From: J088 sp003695505 [NCBI: Candidatus Dadabacteria bacterium]
GTDB lineage: Bacteria > J088
Reading direction: 5' to 3'
Assembly: GCA_003695505.1 (NCBI GenBank)
Contig: RFIY01000101.1
Location: forward strand, 1-5,065
Length of the DNA stretch: 5,065 nucleotides
Part shown: piece by piece, positions 1 to 4,691 of the stretch
How the letters are laid out: each line of letters begins with the position of its first letter
Position numbering within the stretch: position 1 is the stretch's first letter
The notes under the pieces: model-generated
What the model was told of the DNA's origin: nothing
What the model saw: the letters and a program-made list of their open reading frames with translations, nothing else
Databases searched by the model: none
Position numbers and translations under genes: made by a program

Positions 1-446
1 GACATCTGCGACAGGTCTCCCTGGAACTGGCCCGACTGGGTACCCGTATCACTGTCGATATTTTCCTGGCGTTTGCGGTCGATGATGATGCGCGCGCGCG
101 CAAGCACTTCTTTCAGGTAGATCGGCTTGGTCAGATAATCGTCGACACCAAGTTCCAGTCCCTTGATCTTGTCTTCGACGGCCTTGCGGCTGGTCAAAAA
201 GATGAATGGGATGTCTTCGGCGCGTGACTGATCCTTCAGTAACTGACAGAACAGGAAACCATCCATCGAACCGGCCAGATCGATGTCGGAAATGATCAGA
301 TCCGGTCGATAGGTATCGAGCAGTTGCAGCGCTTTCTCGCCATGTTCGGTGGCCGTGACCGTGAAGCCGCCCTTCTTGAGGCTGATTTCCAGCATCTGGC
401 GGTTCTTGATGTCTGCGTCGACAAGCAGCACTTTTGGCCGGGCCAT
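1..446 (-). CDS. Response regulator: CheY-like receiver followed by the start of a PATAN (DUF4388) domain; 3' part cut by the left window edge
   Basis: The visible 148 residues begin with a complete receiver domain (about 4-122). Asp10 and Asp12 lie at the end of strand 1, with Ala11 between them. Asp54 in the LIISDIDL segment is the predicted phosphoacceptor, Thr85 is the switch Thr, and Lys107-Pro108 form the conserved KP pair. After a short linker, residues 138-148 read SGQFQGDLSQM, which matches the opening of PATAN/DUF4388 domains (usually GxFxGxLxxMSLxDLLQ). The family is known as a signalling output or protein-interaction module without obvious DNA binding. The ATG at 446-444 lies 3 bases after the stop of the OmpA-domain gene, with a GAGG about 10 bases ahead, so it is the last visible gene of a three-gene operon. 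I infer a cytoplasmic phospho-regulated adaptor. The receiver call is very secure. The PATAN call rests on 11 residues and would be settled by the sequence to the left. Confidence 0.9.
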   Translation of the reverse strand, partial: MARPKVLLVDADIKNRQMLEISLKKGGFTVTATEHGEKALQLLDTYRPDLIISDIDLAGSMDGFLFCQLLKDQSRAEDIPFIFLTSRKAVEDKIKGLELGVDDYLTKPIYLKEVLARARIIIDRKRQENIDSDTGTQSGQFQGDLSQM

Positions 447-449
447 GGT

Positions 450-1577
450 CTACCAGCCTCGTGCCGGCGCGCGCACGAGACGGATCTCGACGCGCCGATT
501 GATCTGTCGGTTGCGGCGATTGATGTTGGGCAACAATGGCTCGGCCCCACCGCGGCCGCGCACGACGATCTGCGATGGCGCAATGCCATAATCAGACGAG
601 AGGACGGCGCGAATCTTTTCTGCCTGTTTCAACGTCAGCGACTGAAGCTCGTCCGGATCCCCGGCGTTATCGCTGTGCGCAATCACTTCGATCACCAGAT
701 CAGGCCAGGCCTGCAAAATCTGCGCGAGCGACTCCAGCGCCGCATTGCTGCTCGGTTTCAGATCCGTCGTCTGATACTCGAAACCAACACCGCGCAACAC
801 GAACGGCTCACCGCGCTTGAGTCGCTCGACCAGTTTCTTTGCGTCGGCGTTCAGTTCTACGGGCGCCTTGGTCGCTGCGGGCCGTTTTTCGGGAGCCGAC
901 ACGACCGGCGTGGCGGCCGGCTGCGGTCGTTCGCCTGGCACATCCTGGCGCGCGAGCCGCTGCTCAAACTTGCAGACGGGTTTGCGCCAGTCCGGATCGG
1001 CCGTCCAGCCACCTTCAGGCAGTTTTTGTTTAAGGTTTTCCGCGATGTCTCGCGTCAGGTCGGCCGCCACGGAAGTCAGCATCCGGATATGAGACGAAGC
1101 AGACGAGGGCGTCCGACTGGCCGTTACGCGCCAGAGTGTCCGCGTACTCGCCGTATCGACCATGCGCACCGACAGGGCGACAGACGGCTGCTTGTCGCGA
1201 TAGACTTCGGGATCGTCGGTGTACCAGTACTCCGACACACTGCCAATCACGACCGCATCGATACCCAGTTCCGAGCGCAGTTGCCGCAATGCTTCCGGAT
1301 CCCCGGATACCACTCCGCCGACGTTGAGGTAGCGTGTCAAAAACTGGTATGCGGTTGGCTCGAGCACAACGAACTGCCCGGTCGATTCGAGCGCCTGCGA
1401 CAGCAGTTCGCCAACCGCGATGCCGGCAAAGCTGGTCAGACTGAAGTTTTCCAGGGGAATCACCGCGACGCAGCGCGGCGTTTCTTCGACGAATCCGGGA
1501 TCAACGCGCACGTCGAAGCGCCCATGGCTGCATCCCGCGACCATGAACCCTGCGACGATGGCCATTGCCCGTCTCAT
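450..1577 (-). CDS. Outer-membrane lipoprotein: CsgG/GNA1162-like N-terminal domain plus C-terminal OmpA peptidoglycan-binding domain
   Basis: A 375-residue protein. The start MRRAMAIVAGFMVAGC is a lipoprotein signal peptide with Cys16 as the lipidated residue and Ser at +2, which favours outer-membrane sorting. Residues about 35-187 (CVAVIPLENF, then GIDAVVIGSVSEY, then MVDTASTRTLWR) show the alternating pattern of the CsgG/TolB-N/LpoB/GNA1162 fold. A Pro/Ala-rich linker (about 213-240) leads to an OmpA domain at about 260-370, with GVGFEYQTTDLKP, VIEVIAHSDN and NRRVEIRLV. The meso-DAP-contacting Asp is kept (Asp303), but the Arg expected 15 residues later is Gln318. Two further cysteines, 36 and 202, could form a disulfide. 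An upstream in-frame GTG at 1595 would add six residues. I prefer the ATG at 1577-1575 because it forms ATGA with the previous stop and has GAGG 7 bases upstream. The exact N-domain family is uncertain; the OmpA domain is firm. Confidence 0.92.
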   Translation of the reverse strand: MRRAMAIVAGFMVAGCSHGRFDVRVDPGFVEETPRCVAVIPLENFSLTSFAGIAVGELLSQALESTGQFVVLEPTAYQFLTRYLNVGGVVSGDPEALRQLRSELGIDAVVIGSVSEYWYTDDPEVYRDKQPSVALSVRMVDTASTRTLWRVTASRTPSSASSHIRMLTSVAADLTRDIAENLKQKLPEGGWTADPDWRKPVCKFEQRLARQDVPGERPQPAATPVVSAPEKRPAATKAPVELNADAKKLVERLKRGEPFVLRGVGFEYQTTDLKPSSNAALESLAQILQAWPDLVIEVIAHSDNAGDPDELQSLTLKQAEKIRAVLSSDYGIAPSQIVVRGRGGAEPLLPNINRRNRQINRRVEIRLVRAPARGW

Positions 1578-2173
1578 CCACCCGCCTCGCGCCACGCAAA
1601 CAGTGTCCCGAACAGATCCTCGAGACCTTCCTGGATGGCCGCAGAGGAAACATCCATCAGCGGCGGTCGGCCAGCCGTCAGCGTTCCGCCACCCGAGCCA
1701 TTCAGCGTCGCCTCCCAGAGGATCCGGCCGCTGCGGGCATCCGCAACGCGGACAACGGCACCGAACGTCGCCATTTCGGTCAGTCCACGGTGCTCGCGCA
1801 AGTAGCCAAATTCAATCAGGGTGCCGTAGACGACGGCATCCGCATTGAGCAGGCGGGCAAAGCGCAGCGCTTCGGCGCGGTTCCAGTTGATGGGTAATGG
1901 CTGACCGCCAGTGCGCGCGATCTGATCCACGGCGTGTCGATCGCGAATGTCGTAGCCTTCCCAGACCCGCAACTCTTCGGCAAGCAGATCGGCGACGATC
2001 AGTCCGGCCTCCGGGAACGGCGTCAGATTTTCGAACGGCACGACCAGTACCGTCCGCATTTCATTGAATGCCTGCGGAAAATACAGCGTTCCCGTCGACT
2101 TCGCCGTCGACGCGCACCCCGACAGCACAACCGCCACCGCGAGGCATATGATTTTGTCTTTCATAACAGGCAT
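1574..2173 (-). CDS. Lipoprotein with CsgG/GNA1162-like domain
   Basis: A 199-residue predicted lipoprotein. The hydrophobic leader ends in VLSGC with Cys20 lipidated and Ala at +2, the pattern of an outer-membrane lipoprotein. The single domain (about 38-195) has the layout of the CsgG N-domain/GNA1162/LpoB fold: strand TVLVVPFENLT, helix ADLLAEELRV, GYDIRDRHAVDQ, then ARLLNADAVVYGTLIEFGY and VVRVADARSGRILWEA. The N-domain of the downstream gene has the same segments in the same order, so the two look like diverged paralogues. Such proteins usually help build or anchor envelope assemblies such as secretion channels, peptidoglycan-synthase activators or flagellar basal parts; which one applies is unknown. 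This is the first gene of the operon, with an extended -10 promoter about 25 bases upstream and a 4-base overlap with the next gene. A second ATG at 2164-2162 (MKDKIICL...) gives an equally good leader; neither start has a strong ribosome site. Confidence 0.88.
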   Translation of the reverse strand: MPVMKDKIICLAVAVVLSGCASTAKSTGTLYFPQAFNEMRTVLVVPFENLTPFPEAGLIVADLLAEELRVWEGYDIRDRHAVDQIARTGGQPLPINWNRAEALRFARLLNADAVVYGTLIEFGYLREHRGLTEMATFGAVVRVADARSGRILWEATLNGSGGGTLTAGRPPLMDVSSAAIQEGLEDLFGTLFAWREAGG

Positions 2174-2197
2174 CTAATCCGCATTAACGCACGTTCC

Positions 2198-2206
2198 AGT
2201 ATACCA
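2198..2206 (-). promoter_or_regulatory. Extended -10 promoter for the three-gene lipoprotein/OmpA/regulator operon
   Basis: On the minus strand this reads TGGTATACT: a TATACT -10 hexamer directly preceded by a TGn extension, which commonly compensates for a weak -35. The six bases at the -35 position (17-base spacer) are TCCGGA, a poor match. Transcription would start near 2191, giving a leader of roughly 18 bases before the ATG at 2173. The position fits the operon well. The call is from the motif alone. Confidence 0.55.
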
Positions 2207-2244
2207 AACGGCGTCAAATTTCCGGAGTGAGTCAACCCGGCGGT

Positions 2245-2273
2245 TTGCGGGGTCGCCGGTGATGATCTAGAAT
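2245..2273 (+). promoter_or_regulatory. Candidate sigma-70-type promoter for the dehydrogenase gene
   Basis: TTGCGG (2245-2250) and TAGAAT (2268-2273) are separated by 17 bases. The -10 matches the consensus at five of six positions and the -35 at three of six. The predicted start near 2280 would leave an 87-base leader containing the inverted repeat at 2286-2311. Inference from hexamers and spacing only. Confidence 0.45.
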
Positions 2274-2285
2274 GAGCCGTCATGA

Positions 2286-2311
2286 GAAAATTGACATCTG
2301 AGTCAATTTTC
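2286..2311. promoter_or_regulatory. Perfect inverted repeat, probable repressor operator
   Basis: GAAAATTGAC (2286-2295) and GTCAATTTTC (2302-2311) are exact reverse complements separated by six bases (ATCTGA). An AT-rich 10+10 palindrome in otherwise GC-rich DNA, starting about 6 bases after the predicted start of transcription, is what an operator for a dimeric repressor (TetR-, GntR- or MarR-type) looks like. Binding there would block the dehydrogenase promoter. The half-site TGAGTCAA (2299-2306) recurs at 2228-2235 in the same intergenic region. It is a poor terminator candidate because the stem is AT-rich and no T-run follows. The cognate regulator is not in the window. Confidence 0.6.
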
Positions 2312-2354
2312 CATTTCGTACTGTTCCTTGAACCGAAAACCATGACTTCTCGAG

Positions 2355-2359
2355 AGGAG
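2355..2359 (+). promoter_or_regulatory. Ribosome binding site of the dehydrogenase gene
   Basis: AGGAG lies 8 bases before the ATG at 2368-2370, a strong and well-spaced Shine-Dalgarno that fixes the start. Starting here places the TGGGRGIG cofactor motif at residues 11-18, as usual for the family. Confidence 0.85.
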
Positions 2360-2367
2360 AGTCCACG

Positions 2368-3306
2368 ATGGATCTTGAAGGACGCGTTGCAATCGTTACC
2401 GGCGGTGGCCGTGGCATCGGCCGCGAAGAAGCGCTGACACTCGCCAGCTATGGCGCGGCGGTCGTTGTCAATGACCTTGGCGCCGGGTTTTCTGGAGAAG
2501 GCGCAGACGAAGGACCGGCCCACGAAGTTGCCGAAGAAATCCGCGCAAAGGGCGGCAAGGCAGTCGCCAATACCGCCAACGTCACCGACCACCAGGCCAT
2601 GAAGGAGACCGTTGAGCAGGCCGTACGCGAATTCGGGCGCCTCGACATCGTCGTCAACAATGCAGGTATCCTGCGCGACAAAATGATCTTCAGCATGGAA
2701 GAATCCATGTGGGACGCCGTCATGGCGGTCCATCTGAAGGGCACCTACAACCTGACCCACCACGCCTGTGTCTACTGGCGCGACCAGGCAAAGGCTGGCG
2801 AAGAGGTCACCGGCCGTGTCATCAACACCAGCTCGGACGCAGGGCTGCTCGGCAACGTCGGCCAGGCCAACTATGCCGCCGCCAAGGCCGGGATCGCCGC
2901 CTTTACGATTGTCGTCGGGATGGAAATGCAAAAATATGGCGTCAAAGCCAACGCGATCGCGCCGATCGCGCGGACGCGCCTGACCACCGATGCCACCCCC
3001 GCCATGGCGGCGTTTATGGGTCAGAAGCCAAAGGAAGGCGAGTTCGACAAGCTGGGACCGCAAAACATCGCCCCGGTTGTCGCCTATCTGGCCAGCAAGG
3101 AATGCGTGCTCAATACCGAAGTGCTGCGTGTCGCCGGTGACCTGGTCTGGCTGATGCAGGGCTGGCACAGCGTCAACAAGATTTCGAGCAACAAGCAGAT
3201 CTGGAAGCTCGACGAACTCGCCAATCGCGTCGAGAACGAGCTGCTCAAGGATCGGCCGGCCAAGGAAACGATCCAGAGCCCGATCATGGAGATCATGCAG
3301 GGCTGA
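2368..3306 (+). CDS. Short-chain dehydrogenase of the MFE-2/17beta-HSD4 type; probable (3R)-hydroxyacyl-CoA dehydrogenase
   Basis: A 312-residue classical SDR with a Rossmann fold. TGGGRGIG (11-18) binds the dinucleotide. Asp36 in VVVNDLG, at the end of strand 2, predicts NAD+ over NADP+. NNAG is at 97-100. The catalytic residues are Ser156, Tyr169 and Lys173 in the segment TSSDAGLLGNVGQANYAAAK (154-173). The stretches VNDLG, NNAGILRDK, a VHLKGTY in which His replaces the usual Asn, GQANYAAAK and NAIAPIARTR are typical of the dehydrogenase unit of peroxisomal multifunctional enzyme 2 and its stand-alone bacterial relatives, which act in fatty-acyl or steroid side-chain beta-oxidation. It is longer than a plain 250-residue SDR: about 60 extra residues follow the core, as in the MFE-2 unit. 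No hydratase or SCP2 domain is attached, and no other beta-oxidation gene is visible. The cytoplasmic dehydrogenase call is firm; the precise substrate is inferred. Confidence 0.95.
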   Translation: MDLEGRVAIVTGGGRGIGREEALTLASYGAAVVVNDLGAGFSGEGADEGPAHEVAEEIRAKGGKAVANTANVTDHQAMKETVEQAVREFGRLDIVVNNAGILRDKMIFSMEESMWDAVMAVHLKGTYNLTHHACVYWRDQAKAGEEVTGRVINTSSDAGLLGNVGQANYAAAKAGIAAFTIVVGMEMQKYGVKANAIAPIARTRLTTDATPAMAAFMGQKPKEGEFDKLGPQNIAPVVAYLASKECVLNTEVLRVAGDLVWLMQGWHSVNKISSNKQIWKLDELANRVENELLKDRPAKETIQSPIMEIMQG

Positions 3307-3345
3307 TCTGCCGCTTGCCCAGATCCGATTGGATCCAGAATAAAC

Positions 3346-3374
3346 ACGGGGCCGCCCAACCTGGGCGGCCCCGT
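3346..3374. terminator. Intrinsic terminator, probably bidirectional
   Basis: ACGGGGCCGCCC (3346-3357) pairs perfectly over 12 bases with GGGCGGCCCCGT (3363-3374) across a 5-base loop (AACCT). On the plus strand TTTGCTTTG follows; on the minus strand GTGTTTATTC follows. It sits 39 bases after the dehydrogenase stop and 59 bases beyond the stop of the convergent minus-strand gene, so it can serve both. The T-runs are interrupted, but the stem is very stable. Confidence 0.88.
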
Positions 3375-3433
3375 TTGCTTTGACCGGGCGCCGAAAGGGG
3401 TAGCGCCACTGTGAACGGTCGGAGGAGGTCTGT

Positions 3434-3721
3434 TCAGTAGCGCTGCTTGTGGCTGGGCACGGCTGCACTGGCCGTTTGTGACTCGCGTGCCATCACTTCG
3501 CGCAGGCGTTCGAGTGAGGCTTCAAGCGCCGGTTCTGTTGGCAGGTTCGCATCGATCGCTGTCACCGCCGCGCGCATCTTGTCCAGTGCATCGGCGGCAC
3601 TGCCCGCGCGCTCAGCAGCGTGTGCGTTTCCGAAGGCGAAAAAGGCCAGCAGCAGACCGCCACCCAGACCAATCAGCGCCTGGCGTACTGTGTCGCGTTG
3701 TTGGTGGTTGATCACTTGCAT
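3434..3721 (-). CDS. Small exported (periplasmic) protein of unknown function, under a sigma-54 promoter
   Basis: A 95-residue protein that I do not recognise. The N-terminus is polar (MQVINHQQRDTVRQ), followed by a hydrophobic core (ALIGLGGGLLLAFFAF) and GNAHA before AERAG, a good signal peptidase I site after Ala35. The mature part would be only about 60 residues. It is Ala/Glu/Arg-rich and predicted mainly helical: one helix around ADALDKMRAAVTAIDANL, a PTEP turn, a second helix around ALEASLERLREVMARE, then a Ser/Ala/Lys tail, with no cysteine. The ATG at 3721-3719 is chosen because GGAGG lies 6 bases upstream. The same frame stays open further upstream to about 4102, but only across the coding strand of the neighbouring lipoprotein. 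A near-perfect sigma-54 promoter is placed for a 29-base leader, so expression probably depends on an enhancer-binding activator. If the signal is uncleaved it would be a single-pass inner-membrane protein. Confidence 0.8.
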   Translation of the reverse strand: MQVINHQQRDTVRQALIGLGGGLLLAFFAFGNAHAAERAGSAADALDKMRAAVTAIDANLPTEPALEASLERLREVMARESQTASAAVPSHKQRY

Positions 3722-3727
3722 GGCGAG

Positions 3728-3732
3728 CCTCC
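3728..3732 (-). promoter_or_regulatory. Ribosome binding site of the small exported protein gene
   Basis: On the minus strand GGAGG lies 6 bases before the ATG at 3721. It decides the start of the 95-residue protein against the longer upstream open frame. Confidence 0.8.
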
Positions 3733-3760
3733 GTTCGATTGCATTGCTCGCCCCACCATT

Positions 3761-3776
3761 TGCAAGGACCGTGCCA
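3761..3776 (-). promoter_or_regulatory. Sigma-54 (RpoN) promoter, -24/-12 type
   Basis: Read on the minus strand, 3776 to 3761 is TGGCACGGTCCTTGCA. It matches the sigma-54 consensus YTGGCACG-N4-TTGCW at every conserved position, including the preceding C and the invariant GG-N10-GC spacing. With the GC at -12, transcription would start near 3750, leaving a leader of about 29 bases that carries GGAGG before the 3721 ATG. It lies in non-coding DNA and points at the adjacent gene, which makes a chance match unlikely. Sigma-54 promoters need an AAA+ enhancer-binding protein; none is encoded in the window. Confidence 0.8.
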
Positions 3777-3830
3777 GATTTTCTGTTCGAGTTTGAGACA
3801 CGCCTGCGCGAGGACGATCTCCCCAATGTC

Positions 3831-4691
3831 TCAGTCGTTGGCGTCCCGTTCGGGCACATCTCCGTGCTCATCCTCGTGAGAGGACTCATCCTCGACTTCG
3901 CCGACCGCATCCAGCCGCCCCTCAAGCAATTCCTCGACGGCATCACACTCCGCGCCGTCGTCCTGGCGTGCATCAAAGACAAGCGGGACGCCGGCACCCT
4001 GTTCCGCGACCAGCTCATCCCGACAATCCGCGATTGCGTCCCCGGCGCCAAGGAGCCAGGCAGACAGATCGAGACGCACGACGATGGCTGCGCCGCGCGC
4101 ATCCACGGTCACCGGCACCGCCGACCGGTATTCCAGTTCGTCTTCCAGATCGAGCGCCAGCACGAACGGATCGATCCCGCCATCGATCAGCCGTCCAACC
4201 ACAAACACGGATGCGCCATCCTGCTCACCACCCGCATCCGCTTCGAGTTTCAGACGCACACGAGAGTAGGTCCCGGCAGGCAGAACGAGCCGCGAGGTAT
4301 CCGGCGTCACGGTCTCGCGGGTCAGATCGAAGACAAACGGCCCCTGAAACCGCAACGAAGCGCCCGCCTCGTCCGCCTCGCAGACCGCGGCGCGCCAGTC
4401 ATCCGCAACGGTCGTCAGAAGCGCCGCGTAGTCCGCGCAGTCGTACGGCGGCACGAGATCGAAACGAAACGACTGCGCAACGGTTGTCGCCGCGTCGATC
4501 TCGACCGCTGTCGGCGCAGCCGCCGGACTCAATGACGGCTGCGAAAATCCGCCAGACACGCCAATGCGGAAGGATGCCGGCTGCTCCGGGATGGCTGCAT
4601 CGAGGCCTGTTCCCACGGATACGCCCCCGGCGCCGTCGCAAGCGACGACCAGCAGCGCCATTCCACAAATGAGGCAAAAAACGCGCTTCAT
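3831..4691 (-). CDS. Lipoprotein of unknown function with acidic C-terminal tail
   Basis: A 286-residue protein. The leader MKRVFCLICGMALLVVAC ends in a lipobox with Cys18 lipidated, followed by Asp19. Asp at +2 is the classic E. coli Lol-avoidance residue, so inner-membrane retention is possible, though other lineages use different rules. The mature part begins with a flexible Gly/Ser/Pro/Ala region (19-65). A probably beta-rich domain follows (about 70-245), including FVFDLTRETVTP, LVLPAGTYSRVRLKLEAD and VVRLDLSAWL. The 'LPAGTY..VRLKL' pattern resembles DUF4382-like beta-sandwich lipoproteins, but I cannot assign that family. Cysteines 85, 104, 223 and 249 could form two disulfides. The last 40 residues are strongly acidic with two His (SSHEDEHGDV), possibly metal-binding. 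The ATG at 4691 overlaps the TIGR02147 stop as ATGA, with GGAG 5 bases upstream, implying translational coupling. The lipoprotein call is firm; the function is unknown. Confidence 0.82.
   Translation of the reverse strand: MKRVFCLICGMALLVVACDGAGGVSVGTGLDAAIPEQPASFRIGVSGGFSQPSLSPAAAPTAVEIDAATTVAQSFRFDLVPPYDCADYAALLTTVADDWRAAVCEADEAGASLRFQGPFVFDLTRETVTPDTSRLVLPAGTYSRVRLKLEADAGGEQDGASVFVVGRLIDGGIDPFVLALDLEDELEYRSAVPVTVDARGAAIVVRLDLSAWLLGAGDAIADCRDELVAEQGAGVPLVFDARQDDGAECDAVEELLEGRLDAVGEVEDESSHEDEHGDVPERDAND

Larger units (their letters stand above)
3722..3830. other. Intergenic region between the lipoprotein and the small exported protein genes
   Basis: These 109 bases hold the ribosome site and sigma-54 promoter listed separately. 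Upstream of the promoter, TGAGACA (3794-3800) and TGTCTCA (3827-3833) form an inverted pair 26 bases apart, centred about 64 bases ahead of the predicted start. The second arm runs into the stop codon of the lipoprotein gene. The pair could be an activator site for the sigma-54 promoter or a weak hairpin at the end of the upstream operon. No T-run follows it, so it is not a standard terminator. Confidence 0.35.

Noticed and set aside
324-1805. A 493-codon open frame on the plus strand
   Set aside because: It lies antisense to the OmpA-domain and first lipoprotein genes. Its translation is Arg/His-rich with no recognisable domain, and it crosses the ATGA junction of two convincing genes. It is a GC-rich shadow frame.
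2291-2296. A perfect TTGACA -35 hexamer
   Set aside because: It is part of the inverted repeat, and no acceptable -10 lies 16-18 bases downstream (the region reads ATTTCGT). It is better explained as an operator arm.
2272-2301. A nine-codon upstream frame (MSRHEKIDI) before the dehydrogenase
   Set aside because: Its ATG overlaps the predicted -10 hexamer and precedes the likely transcription start. No ribosome site is visible.
3387-3407. Small hairpin GGCGC ... GCGCC downstream of the terminator
   Set aside because: The stem is only five pairs with an 11-base loop and no T-run, as expected by chance in GC-rich DNA beside a much stronger terminator.
2161-3468. A 435-codon open frame on the minus strand
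   Set aside because: It runs antisense through the well-recognised dehydrogenase and both its flanking control regions, including the terminator. The translation shows no family features.
3722-4102. Upstream extension of the small exported protein to a 222-codon frame
   Set aside because: The extra part overlaps the lipoprotein gene in another frame, would bury the signal peptide inside the protein, and would ignore the GGAGG-spaced ATG at 3721.
3447-4535. A 362-codon open frame on the plus strand
   Set aside because: It is antisense to the small exported protein and the lipoprotein, and it runs through the sigma-54 promoter region. There is no domain pattern; the composition is typical of a complement frame.
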